DNA of 41,079 nt, taken from contig CAUJFL010000153.1 of the NCBI GenBank assembly GCA_963169165.1, positions 1-41,079 of the forward strand. The letters are read 5' to 3'. Below are positions 33,682 to 41,079 of the stretch, piece by piece. The notes under the pieces are model-generated. The model saw only the letters and a list, made by a program, of their open reading frames with translations, was not told the origin of the DNA and ran no database searches. Source of the stretch: Myxococcota bacterium (GTDB lineage Bacteria; Myxococcota_A; Polyangia; Polyangiales; Polyangiaceae). Every line of letters starts with the position of its first letter. The first letter of the stretch is position 1. The position numbers were made by a program, and so were the translations under genes.

Positions 33682-34009
33682 CCGCGCGACCGTAGCGCGG
33701 CGCCCGCGCGGGTGCTGGCGAGCGTCTCCGCACGGCGTCGCGAGGGTCCGCGCCCGCGTCCCTCCCGTCGTTCTGTGTTCCGCGAGTGGCGAAGGGTGAC
33801 TGCTCGACAGACACGCGCGGGCTCGGTCGGGACAGGCGCGGGCTCGGTGACGGCGGACGACAGTGAACGAGGCTTGCCGCGGTGAGACGAAGCGCGTCGC
33901 CGCCGCCCGTCGCCTCGGGATACCCTCGGGCGACGCGAGCGCGCTCGATCGACGCTCGCCGAAATCTCGTGCGCGCGGCGCCTCGCTGAGCAAAGAAGCG
34001 TCACCTCCG
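33682..34009. promoter_or_regulatory. Divergent control region between moaC and moaA
   Basis: About 330 bases without a gene separate the two divergent molybdenum-cofactor genes, long compared with the 60-100 bases in the other divergent gaps of this window. It holds a 17-base direct repeat with a 21-base period (33811-33827 and 33832-33848). I looked for the molybdenum-cofactor riboswitch but do not see its conserved arms. No -35/-10 pair is convincing in such GC-rich sequence. The region probably carries both promoters and their operator. Confidence 0.5.
33811..33848. repeat. 17-bp direct repeat with 21-bp period between moa genes
   Basis: ACAnGCGCGGGCTCGGT occurs at 33811-33827 and again at 33832-33848, with 16 of 17 bases identical (only the n differs). 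The start-to-start distance of 21 bases equals two turns of B-DNA, so both copies face the same side of the helix, as expected for an operator bound by a dimer of dimers. Confidence 0.6.
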
Positions 34010-35017
34010 ATGACCGAGACCCGCGACGCGCGTGGGAGGCTGCTCCGCGATCTGCGCATCAGCGTGACCGATCGTTGCAACATGCGGTGCTCGTACTGCA
34101 TGCCGCGTGAGCACTTTCCCGCGGGGTTTCGGTTCTTGCCGCGCGGCGAGATCCTGCGGCACGAGGAGATCGCCCGCGTCGCGGGGTTGATGGTGGGGCT
34201 CGGCGTGAAGAAGCTCAGGCTCACGGGCGGCGAGCCGCTGTTGCGCGCGGATCTCCCCAAGCTCGTCGAGCAGCTCGCGGCGCTGCCCGGGGTCGAGCTC
34301 GCGCTGACGACCAACGGCGTCCTGTTGCCCAGGTACGCGGCCGCGCTGCGGCAGGCGGGGCTCGCGCGCGTCACCGTGAGCCTCGACGCGCTCGATCCCG
34401 AGGTCTTTCGGCGGATGACCGACTCGACGTTCGCGCCCTCCGACGTGCTCGCGGGGATCGACGCGGCGCGGGCGGCGGGCCTCGCGCCGGTCAAGGTCAA
34501 CTGCGTGGTGCGGCGCGGCGTCAACGAGCGCGAGGTGCTGGGGCTGGCGCGGCGCTTTCGAGGCACCGGCTGCGTCGTCAGGTTCATCGAGTACATGGAT
34601 GTCGGCGAGACCAACGGGTGGCGCCTCGACGAGGTCGTCACCGGCCGCGAGATCGTCGACACGATCTCCCGTGAGCTGCCGCTCGAGCCCGTGCCCTCCC
34701 AGTACGACGGCGAGGTCGCGAAGCGCTGGCGGTACGCGGACGGCGGCGGCGAGATCGGCGTGATCACCAGCGTCACCCGCCCGTTCTGCGGCGCCTGCTC
34801 GCGCGCGAGGCTGAGCGCGCGAGGCGTCCTCTACACGTGCCTGTTCGCCGAGGCCGGCGTCGATCTGCGCGGCCCGCTGCGCGCCGGCGCGAGCGACGAC
34901 GAGCTCACGCGGACGCTGATCGAGACGTGGCGCGCGCGCGACGATCGCTACTCGGAGCTTCGCTCGGCGGGCCTCGTGCGCGGCGAGCGCATCGAGATGA
35001 GCTACATCGGCGGCTAG
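34010..35017 (+). CDS. moaA: GTP 3',8-cyclase MoaA (radical SAM)
   Basis: A 335-residue radical SAM enzyme that converts GTP to 3',8-cyclo-7,8-dihydro-GTP in the first step of molybdenum cofactor synthesis. The first iron-sulfur cluster ligands are Cys23, Cys27 and Cys30 ([11 protein letters not shown]). GGEPL is the SAM-binding motif. The second cluster is built from CGAC (260 and 263) and Cys277. The C-terminal GG pair needed for activity is present (SYIGG at the end). The ATG at 34010 gives the usual length; longer in-frame starts upstream would add an atypical basic extension. It is divergent from moaC. Its TAG stop forms a palindromic CTAG shared with the convergent lipoprotein (35014-35017). 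Confidence 0.96.
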   Translation: MTETRDARGRLLRDLRISVTDRCNMRCSYCMPREHFPAGFRFLPRGEILRHEEIARVAGLMVGLGVKKLRLTGGEPLLRADLPKLVEQLAALPGVELALTTNGVLLPRYAAALRQAGLARVTVSLDALDPEVFRRMTDSTFAPSDVLAGIDAARAAGLAPVKVNCVVRRGVNEREVLGLARRFRGTGCVVRFIEYMDVGETNGWRLDEVVTGREIVDTISRELPLEPVPSQYDGEVAKRWRYADGGGEIGVITSVTRPFCGACSRARLSARGVLYTCLFAEAGVDLRGPLRAGASDDELTRTLIETWRARDDRYSELRSAGLVRGERIEMSYIGG

Positions 35018-35520
35018 GGCGAGCAGCCGCAGTGCGCGACGCGGGCCAGCGCGGCCTCGACGCGCCTGTGCGCGCCGGCGCAGCGCGCGTCGCCCTCTCC
35101 CGCGATGCGGCACACGGCGTCGGCCGCGCGGCGCATCGACGCGAGCGCGCGACACGCGGTCTGGCAGGGTGTCGCCTCCTCGCCGTCGTCGGCGACGGGG
35201 CGCGCGGGCTCGTCGCGCGCGGCGGCCTTCATCGGGGTCGACGCCGTCGTCGGGGCCGGCGCGGCGCCTCCCGTCGGCGCGGGCGGCCGGGCCACGTCCT
35301 TGGGCTTCGCGGCGGGCTTCTCCTCGGCGCGCGCGCCCGTCCCGTCGGGCGAGGGCGAGCCCGGCAGCAGCCGCTCGGCGCGGTCGAGCTCGGCCTCGGC
35401 CTCCTCGATCGTGCTGGGCGCCGACGCGGACGAGGGCGCGCTCGCGGGCCTGGGGGCCGCGCCGCACGCGGTCAGACAGAGCGTCGCGGCGGCGGAGACG
35501 AAGGTTCGAAGTGAGCGCAC
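35014..35520 (-). CDS. Small Ala/Pro-rich lipoprotein
   Basis: A 168-residue protein with lipobox CLTAC (lipid Cys19). The middle (residues 25-110) is an Ala/Pro/Ser/Lys-rich disordered linker with one acidic helix (TIEEAEAELDRAERLL). The last 50 residues have six regularly spaced Cys (CQTAC, VCRIA, RCAG, CGC) and form a small disulfide-stabilised helical domain. I do not recognise a family; the same linker-plus-Cys layout is common among myxobacterial lipoproteins. The GTG start at 35520 is chosen because it gives the signal peptide. Its stop shares four bases with the moaA stop. Confidence 0.72.
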   Translation of the reverse strand: MRSLRTFVSAAATLCLTACGAAPRPASAPSSASAPSTIEEAEAELDRAERLLPGSPSPDGTGARAEEKPAAKPKDVARPPAPTGGAAPAPTTASTPMKAAARDEPARPVADDGEEATPCQTACRALASMRRAADAVCRIAGEGDARCAGAHRRVEAALARVAHCGCSP

Positions 35521-35564
35521 GCGACGAGTGTACCCGAGCCTCGAGGCCGCGCCGTGCGCCGAGG

Positions 35565-37060
35565 TCACCAGGCGTCGAACGTGGACCAGCCCGCGTTGAA
35601 CGCGGCGCCCGCCACCTCGCAAGCGCACCAGGTGTACGCGCCGGAGGGGCTGCACGCGTGCGCCGCGGTCGACGCGCCGTCGTCGTACGCGCCCCTCACC
35701 GCGGCGGCGACGCGCGCGGCCAGCTCGTCGAGGTCGGCCTCCGTCGCGCCGTCGAGCTGATCGTTCCACGCGAGTGCGAGGCGCCAGTCCGGGTAAGGGT
35801 GCGTCGCGGCCCACGCGCGTGACGCGTACACCTGCGTGCTCACCATGTGCTTCATCTGCTCGAGCGTCGTCGCCTCGGTGCCGTAGGGCGCCCCGTGCCA
35901 GAACGCGCTCTGCAGCGGCACATAGCTCTCGTCGAAGAAGCTCCGCGCGGCGCCAGCGGCCGCAGGGCCAACCGCGGCCAGCCTGGCCACGTGCATCGCG
36001 AACTCATTGATCGCCGCGGAGCGCGCCGCCACCTGCACGCCGCCGACGCACTGATCCTCCGGGTGCTGGTATGTCTCCTGACCCCACCAGCGCACGTACT
36101 GGTTCATCGTCTTCCAGAACGCCGCGTCGGAGAGCCACCCCTCCAGCGCGGGCTTGTACACGCTGAAGTTGGCGGTGCCCGAGCCCATCCCGATGACGTA
36201 CACGGCGCCGCCCATCGCGGGCGAGCCGGGCGAGCCCTCGTACAGACCCTGCACGAGCGCGGCGACGTCGGCCCGCACAGAGGGATCGCTCCGGGTCGTC
36301 GACGGCAGCTCGTTGATGCCCCAGGTGTCGCGCGCGGGATCGTAGCCCGCCGCGAGCATGCGCGCGCGAAACTCGCGGCCCCTCTGCTGCCAACTCATCC
36401 CGCCGAGGTTCGACCACTCTCCCCAGTGAAACTCGGCCATCGCGTGGAACCGCGCGCCCGCCGCGTGCACCCCGTCGACCGCCGCGCCGCCGCGCGGATG
36501 CGTCTTGTCGCCCGCGACGGCAGGCAGGTGGATGTAATAGTCGGCGCACGGCGACGGGTTGGCCGCGAACGCGCTCATCAGGCGACCATGCCCGACGGGA
36601 TCATATGTCAGGATCCGCGCGTTCTTCTGGCAAGTGGCGGGCAGCGGCGGCTGGGTCCAGGGCGCGCCCGCCGCCCCACCTTCGCCCGCGGCGCCCGCCG
36701 CGCTCCCGCCATTTCCCGTCCCCGCGCCTCCGTTGCCCGCGCCTCCGTTGCCCGCGCTCCGTTGCCCGCGCCTCCGTTGCCCGCGCCTCCGGCTCCCGCG
36801 CCTCCGGCTCCCGCGCCCGCGCCTCCGTTGCCCGCGCCCGCGCCTCCGCCGGGTCCGCCAGTGAAACCCGCGACCGGGGTGCCCGCGTGGCCCGCGCTCG
36901 CGCCCGCTGCTCCCGCGCCACCGCTCCCGGCCCCGGCCATCGCCGCGCCGGCCGCGCCGGCGAGCGCTCCCGACGCGCCCGACGCCTCGTCGTCACCGGA
37001 GGACGAGCAGGCGCCGAGCGTGACCAGCAGCCCCACCACTGTCAGGTCGACGCTCCGCAT
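35565..37060 (-). pseudogene. Lipoprotein gene with 1-base deletion in a Gly-rich repeat
   Basis: Read from the ATG at 37060, the gene starts with a normal lipoprotein signal (LVTLGAC, lipid Cys18) and a Gly/Ala/Asn-rich linker made of GAGNG-type units. In the third 15-base unit one base is missing (at about 36756), and the frame changes. The other part of the gene continues in the shifted frame from there: APWTQPPLPATC, then TYDPVGHGRL, then a 330-residue domain with ADYYIHLPAV, HWGEWSNLGG, TWGINELP and GVQVAARSAAINE. Restoring one base gives a single 498-residue protein. The NEL stretch and Trp-rich strands suggest a TIM-barrel hydrolase, but I cannot name the family. Either an assembly error, a phase switch or a recent null mutation. 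Confidence 0.72.
36726..36841. repeat. 15-bp tandem repeat tract in frameshifted lipoprotein gene
   Basis: On the plus strand the unit GCCTCCGTTGCCCGC is repeated at 36726-36740, 36741-36755, 36770-36784 and 36821-36835, with GCCTCCGGCTCCCGC variants at 36785-36799 and 36800-36814 and two 6-base spacers GCCCGC. The copy at 36756-36769 has 14 bases (one C missing), which causes the frame change. Confidence 0.9.
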
Positions 37061-37103
37061 CGCGCGATGGTCTCACACGCGCGCCGCGTGACAAGAGCGT
37101 CGC

Positions 37104-38063
37104 TTACGGGGGGAACAGCACGCTCGGCAGCGCGCCCCTGTTCGACAGGGCGAGCAGATCCATCAGCAAGGCGACCGTGATGTGCACCAGAAACCCCGCG
37201 TAGATGCTCTTCGTGCGCATCGACAGGCTGCCGAGCACGACCCCCGCGACGATGGCGCCGTTGGCCTCGAGGTATGGTTTCCCGTAGTGGATCATGCAGT
37301 ACGGCACGGCCATCGCGAAGATCGCCCCCGATCCCAGCGAGCGCCGCATCGTGCCGAGCCAGAAGCCTCGAAAGAACACCTCGAGCGCGAAGAACTGAAG
37401 AAAGTAGGCCGACTCCCAGGCCAGCAGATCGAACCAGGACCGCGACGACTCCTTGTAGAACGGGTAATAGCTGCCGAAGTCGGGCTGGCGGGCGACGAGC
37501 CACATCGCTGGCAACACGACCGCCAGACACATCCCGTAGATCGGCAGGTGGCGCACGAAGCCGCGCGTGCGGAGGCCGAGATCGAGCAGGCTGTCCCTGG
37601 GGAACAGCAGCTTCCAGATCGGCAGCGGGATCAGCACGTAGCCGGCGATCCTCGCGAAGGCCCACCACAGATAGCTCCAGAGGTTGCCGTACTTGTCGAG
37701 GTGGATCCATTTGGAGCCGGCCAGCTCGTGCGCGCGCAGCCAGGGCTTGATCACCTGCTCGAACGTGCCGCGGCCGCCGTAGTAGTCGTGCAGCGTGAGC
37801 ACGATCGCGCAGAGGACGAACGCGACGGGCGGGCGCAGATCGAGCTTGCCCTCGGCGAGCAGGGCGCCCCGCTCGCGCTGCGCCTCGACGTCGAGCTCGT
37901 ACCAGGTCTTCTTGAAGAACCAGTAGACGATCGGCGCGAGCAGCACGATCGCCGGCACCGGCAGCGCCGCCTTGACGAGCGCGCTGTCGAGCAGCGTGTG
38001 CAGCGGCGACGACGGCGGATCGAGGATCGCCGCGGCCGCGCGCGGACCGACGAGCGCGCTCAC
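37104..38063 (-). CDS. CPBP family intramembrane metalloprotease-like protein
   Basis: A 319-residue polytopic membrane protein with about eight hydrophobic helices. The CPBP (CaaX protease and bacteriocin-processing) motifs are seen in LEVFFRGFWLG (E-x-x-x-R, though the usual EE pair is LE), in YCMIHYGKP (F/Y-x-x-x-H) and in GSLSMRTKSIYAGFLVHITVALLMD (the last His). The N-terminal 90 residues carry an extra helix and a soluble part (DVEAQRERGALLAEGKLD). It may cleave prenylated or membrane peptides, but the loss of one of the two motif-1 glutamates makes activity uncertain. The GTG start overlaps the gltX stop (GTGA, 38060-38063), so it is the second gene of a gltX transcript. Confidence 0.85.
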   Translation of the reverse strand: MSALVGPRAAAAILDPPSSPLHTLLDSALVKAALPVPAIVLLAPIVYWFFKKTWYELDVEAQRERGALLAEGKLDLRPPVAFVLCAIVLTLHDYYGGRGTFEQVIKPWLRAHELAGSKWIHLDKYGNLWSYLWWAFARIAGYVLIPLPIWKLLFPRDSLLDLGLRTRGFVRHLPIYGMCLAVVLPAMWLVARQPDFGSYYPFYKESSRSWFDLLAWESAYFLQFFALEVFFRGFWLGTMRRSLGSGAIFAMAVPYCMIHYGKPYLEANGAIVAGVVLGSLSMRTKSIYAGFLVHITVALLMDLLALSNRGALPSVLFPP

Positions 38064-39499
38064 CCGGCGGCCGCGATCGCGAGGGCGGCGTCCAGCCTCG
38101 CGAGGACGGTGGTCTTGCCGAGCACGCTCATCACCTCGTGCAGGCCGGGGCTCGACGCGCGCCCCGTGAGCGCGACCCGCGCGGGCGGGCCCACCTGCTT
38201 CCAGTCGAGCTCCGCGTCGAGCGCCGCGCGCAGCGCGTCCGGCTCGAAGCGCTCGAGCCCCGCGAGCAGCTCGCGCAGCCGGGTGAGCAGCGGCACCGCC
38301 GCGGGGACGAGCGCCCGCTTCTTCGCCTCGTCGTCGAGCGCCGGCGGCTCGCGAAAGTAGTAGTCGACCGCGTCGGCGACCTCGGCGTAGGTGCGCGCCC
38401 GCTCCCGCACCGTGTCGAGCGCGCGCGCGAGGTGCTCGGTGTCGGGGCGGTGCCCTCGCGCCTCGACGAACGGCCGCGCGGCCGCGACGTAGGCCGCGCG
38501 CGGCGTGAAGCGATCGTCCTTCACGATCTTGTGGTTGATCGCGACGCACTTCTTCATGTCGAACTTTCCGTCCGCGCGCGACGCGGTCGAAAAATCAAAC
38601 AAGTCGATCAGCTCGCGCCGGGTGAACGTCTCCTGGTCGCCGTGGCTCCAGCCGAACCGCACCAGGTAGTCGAGCAGGCCGTCGGGCGAGAACCCTCGAT
38701 CGCGGTAGGCGGTCACGCTGACGGGGATGTCGTAGCGCTCGGCCTCGCGCTTCGAGAGCTTCTTGCCGTCGGGCGCGAGCATCATCGGCAGGTGCGCGAA
38801 GCGCGGCGCGGGGTAGCCGAGCGCCTCGTACAGCAGCACCTGCTGCGGCGTGTTGACCACGTGGTCGCGGCCGCGCGCGACCAGCGTGATCTTCATCGTC
38901 ACGTCGTCGACGACCGCGCCGAAGTTGTAGAGCGGCACGCCGTCGCTCCGCAGGAGGACGAAATCCTGGAGGTGATCGTTGGGCGTCGTGATGCGCCCGA
39001 AGACCTCGTCGTCGAACGACGTCTCGCCCGCGAGCGGCGCCTTGAAGCGCACCACGTAGGGCGCGCCCGTGGGCCAGTCCTTGGACGTCTTGTCGCGCCA
39101 GAGGTGCGGATAGAAGAACTGCTTCTTCTGGCGCTCGGCCTCCTTGCGGAGCGCGTCGAGCTCTTCCTTGGTGGCGTAGCAGCGGTAGGCCTTGCCCTCG
39201 TCTATCAGGCGATCGGCCGTCTGCGCGTACAGCGCGAGCCGCTCCATCTGCGTGTACGGGCCGTGCGGGCCGCCCACCTCGGGGCCCTCGTCCCAGTCGA
39301 GCCCGAGCCAGCGCAGCGAGTCGAGGATCGCCTGGTAGCTCTCCTGGGTGCTGCGCGCCTGATCGGTGTCCTCGACGCGCAGCACGAACACGCCGCCGTG
39401 CCGCCGCGCGTACAGCCAGTTGAAGAGCGCCGTGCGCGCGCCGCCGATGTGGAGATAGCCGGTGGGCGAGGGCGCGAACCGGACGCGGGGAGCGTTCAT
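38060..39499 (-). CDS. gltX: Glutamate--tRNA ligase
   Basis: A 479-residue class I aminoacyl-tRNA synthetase that charges glutamate to tRNA-Glu. The HIGH-type motif is in FAPSPTGYLHIGGART, and the KMSKS-type loop is DGKKLSKREA. Further blocks are RVEDTDQARS, PLYNFGAVVDD, HLPMMLAPD and ALGYPAPRFAH. A full anticodon-binding domain is present, so this is not the truncated Glu-Q enzyme. The ATG at 39499 has no strong ribosome site in front. The gene is divergent from the REC-SpoIIE phosphatase gene, with 63 bases between starts. GltX and its neighbour in the same transcript, the CPBP protein, are coupled by a 4-base overlap. Confidence 0.97.
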   Translation of the reverse strand: MNAPRVRFAPSPTGYLHIGGARTALFNWLYARRHGGVFVLRVEDTDQARSTQESYQAILDSLRWLGLDWDEGPEVGGPHGPYTQMERLALYAQTADRLIDEGKAYRCYATKEELDALRKEAERQKKQFFYPHLWRDKTSKDWPTGAPYVVRFKAPLAGETSFDDEVFGRITTPNDHLQDFVLLRSDGVPLYNFGAVVDDVTMKITLVARGRDHVVNTPQQVLLYEALGYPAPRFAHLPMMLAPDGKKLSKREAERYDIPVSVTAYRDRGFSPDGLLDYLVRFGWSHGDQETFTRRELIDLFDFSTASRADGKFDMKKCVAINHKIVKDDRFTPRAAYVAAARPFVEARGHRPDTEHLARALDTVRERARTYAEVADAVDYYFREPPALDDEAKKRALVPAAVPLLTRLRELLAGLERFEPDALRAALDAELDWKQVGPPARVALTGRASSPGLHEVMSVLGKTTVLARLDAALAIAAAG

Positions 39500-39562
39500 G
39501 ACCGAGGAGCGGCCGATTAGCACACCAAAGCCGGGGCCGTAGGGTGTATCCTCGCCGCCCGC

Positions 39563-40924
39563 ATGAGCCCGGGGTCCGGCGATCCGCCGAGCGAAGACAG
39601 CAAGGCGCCCTCGTCGGAGGTCGGCTCGGACCGCGCGTCGTTGATGCTCGAGGGCATGGAGCTCCTGTCGGCGTCGGTGCCGAGCCACGACCTGTCCGAC
39701 TTCGACTCGCTCGCGGTCGAGGAGAGCATGTTCGACGTGCCGTCGTCGTCGATGCGCTACGTCGGCCTCGGCGACGACGTGACCGTGCTCGTGATCGACG
39801 CCGCGAAGAAGCGCCGCGATCAGCTCGAGCGCGTGCTCGGGCGGCGCTACCGCGTGCTCACCGCGAGCAGCGCGGGCGAGGGGCTCGTCCTCGGCCGCAG
39901 CGCGGTCCCCGACCTCATCGTCGCCGACATGGAGCTCGGCGACGCGAATGGCCACGAGCTGTGCGCGGCGGTCAAGACCGATCCCGGGCCGCTCGCGCGC
40001 ACGCCCGTCGTCCTGCTCTCGCACAAACAGGATCTTCAGCAGAAGCTCGCGGCGCTCGATCGCGGCGCCGACGATTTCCTGGTGAAGCCGGTGCACGTCG
40101 CCGAGTTGAGGTCGCGCGTGCGCAACCTCGTCCGCATCCGTCGTCAGGAGCGCGAACTGCTCGACGCCCTGCGGGCGCTCGAGGCGCGCGACGGGATCAT
40201 CACGCAGGACATCCTGCGCGCCCGCGATTTTCAGCAGAGCCTGCTGCCCGGACCCACGCGGACGGCGGGCCTGTCGATCGAGGTCACGTACCAGCCCGCC
40301 GAGATGGTGGGCGGCGATCTCTACGACGTGTTCGTGGTCGAGGAGGGCCGCGTGCGGGTGTTCCTCGCCGACGCGCCGGGGCACGGCGTCCCGGCCGCGC
40401 TGACGACGATGTTCATCAAGAGCCAGTACGAGCTGTGCAAGCGCGACGCGCGCACGCCCGACGAGGCGCTGACGGCGATGAACCGCAGCCTCGCGGGCAC
40501 CTACGGCCAGCTCGGCCTGCACTTCACGGCCGTGTGCTTCGACCTCGACGCCCGCCGTCGCATCGTGCGCTGGGCCTCGGCCGCGCACCCGCCGCTCGTG
40601 CGGATCGAGGGAGCGTCGGTGACCGAGCTCGAGACCGGCGGCGCGTTCGTCGGGCTCGACGAGGACGCCACGTTCGCGACGGGCGAGGTCGAGCTGGCGC
40701 GCGGCGCGCGTGTCTACGCGTACACCGACGGCCTCGTCGAGCAGCCGAGCCCGACGGGCGAGCCGTTCGGCGAGGCGCGCCTCGCGGCCGCGCTGCTCGA
40801 GGCGACCAGGCTCGGGCGCGGCGCGGGGAACCTCACCTGCCACCGCGTCGCGATGTGGGCCGGGCCGACGCCGCCGTACGACGATCTGACCCTGCTCGGG
40901 GTCAGGCTCGTCGAGCCGCGCTGA
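39563..40924 (+). CDS. Response regulator with SpoIIE/RsbU-type phosphatase domain
   Basis: A 453-residue two-domain signalling protein. Residues 1 to about 70 are an acidic, Ser-rich tail. A REC domain (about 73-195) has the phospho-accepting Asp122 in LIVADMELGD and the conserved Lys in FLVKPVHV. A short coiled-coil linker (RRQERELLDALRALEARD) follows. From about 220 comes the PP2C-like SpoIIE/RsbU domain: AEMVGGDLYDVF, FLADAPGHGVPAAL, the SAAHPPL strand, AYTDGLVEQ and PPYDDLTLLGVRL. All Asp residues for the two metals are there. It probably dephosphorylates an anti-sigma-factor antagonist when its REC domain is phosphorylated; neither kinase nor antagonist is in the window. Confidence 0.93.
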   Translation: MSPGSGDPPSEDSKAPSSEVGSDRASLMLEGMELLSASVPSHDLSDFDSLAVEESMFDVPSSSMRYVGLGDDVTVLVIDAAKKRRDQLERVLGRRYRVLTASSAGEGLVLGRSAVPDLIVADMELGDANGHELCAAVKTDPGPLARTPVVLLSHKQDLQQKLAALDRGADDFLVKPVHVAELRSRVRNLVRIRRQERELLDALRALEARDGIITQDILRARDFQQSLLPGPTRTAGLSIEVTYQPAEMVGGDLYDVFVVEEGRVRVFLADAPGHGVPAALTTMFIKSQYELCKRDARTPDEALTAMNRSLAGTYGQLGLHFTAVCFDLDARRRIVRWASAAHPPLVRIEGASVTELETGGAFVGLDEDATFATGEVELARGARVYAYTDGLVEQPSPTGEPFGEARLAAALLEATRLGRGAGNLTCHRVAMWAGPTPPYDDLTLLGVRLVEPR

Positions 40925-40972
40925 GCACGGACGCGCGCCCCAAGGGCCTGGGCAAAAATTATGGAAGTGGGA

Positions 40973-40990
40973 CAATGTAGGCAATGTAGG
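40973..40990. repeat. Perfect 9-bp tandem duplication in AT-richer flank
   Basis: CAATGTAGG occurs twice in direct tandem. It lies in a 100-base stretch (40950-41030) with A/T runs quite unlike the rest of the window. It could be the outer part of a mobile element that extends to the right, or a binding site for the following gene. Confidence 0.6.
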
Positions 40991-41031
40991 ATGGAAATAA
41001 TCTCTCCGGAGACGGTGTTGACGGGTGCACG

Positions 41032-41079
41032 ATGGGCGTCGTGGACCAAGTTCGGAAGAGGTTCGAGTTGCTGAAGTCG
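41032..41079 (+). CDS. Possible N-terminus of an ORF running off the window
   Basis: An ATG at 41032 opens a frame of 16 codons that reaches the right edge (GVVDQVRKRFELLKS). The basic, helical start resembles the first helix of several transposases, but 15 residues are far too few for identification. No ribosome site is clear. Codon use (AAG, TTC, GAG, CTG) is compatible with a real gene. It could equally be non-coding. Confidence 0.25.
   Translation, partial: MGVVDQVRKRFELLKS

Noticed and set aside
33682..34009. Molybdenum-cofactor riboswitch upstream of moaA
   Set aside because: The gap is the right place and size, but I could not find the conserved hairpin arms, and the region is dominated by simple GC-rich repeats.

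Overview
The window is about 41 kb of very GC-rich bacterial DNA. Nearly every third codon position is G or C, and genes are packed with 4-base start/stop overlaps. There are many secreted lipoproteins with Ala/Gly/Gln low-complexity linkers after the lipobox, a DUF1592/DUF1552 pair, and a remnant of a zinc-ribbon (DUF6431-type) transposase. Together these suggest a large myxobacterial genome (Myxococcota, probably Polyangiales). This placement is inferred from content; there is no rRNA in the window. I saw no tRNA, rRNA or CRISPR array.

Layout. (1) 3-6407, plus strand: a truncated membrane protein, an ABC ATPase and an ABC-2 permease form one overlapping operon, followed by a helical-solenoid-like hypothetical protein coupled to a secreted zincin protease. 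(2) 6415-11212, accessory stretch: a Cys-rich lipoprotein gene with two compensating frame disruptions; then a three-gene minus-strand operon (DUF262 protein, DUF3696-type AAA ATPase, and a third protein of unknown family) that looks like an anti-phage defence cassette of the Menshen type as I remember it; then the transposase remnant abutting prfB. (3) 11248-18964, minus strand: prfB with the classic programmed +1 frameshift, a repeat-bearing lipoprotein, and a coupled run rpe - metalloprotease lipoprotein - saccharopine-dehydrogenase-like reductase - DUF885 lipoprotein. (4) 19043-24987: histidine phosphatase and purC (plus); flippase-like protein and methyltransferase (minus); DsbA-like thioredoxin, 3'-5' exonuclease, small lipoprotein and CD225 zinc-ribbon protein (plus, all overlapping). 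(5) 24989-32739: DUF1592 cytochrome-like/DUF1552 Tat-exported pair, a GH31 glycosidase and a CehA/McbA-type PHP lipoprotein. (6) 32788-35017: divergent molybdenum-cofactor genes, a Nitr_red_assoc-MoaC fusion and moaA. (7) 35014-41079: two lipoproteins (one frameshifted inside a 15-bp repeat tract), a CPBP membrane protein coupled to gltX, a REC-SpoIIE phosphatase, and a compositionally different right edge.

Most of the window is core chromosome. The accessory parts are the 6.4-11.2 kb stretch, with the defence operon and transposase debris, and possibly the last 150 bases. Features worth following up are the DUF262/DUF3696/third-protein operon, the MoaC fusion, two lipoprotein genes whose frames break exactly in homopolymer or short-repeat tracts, a 21-bp-period direct repeat between moaA and moaC, and two convergent gene pairs that share a palindromic CTAG as both stop codons.
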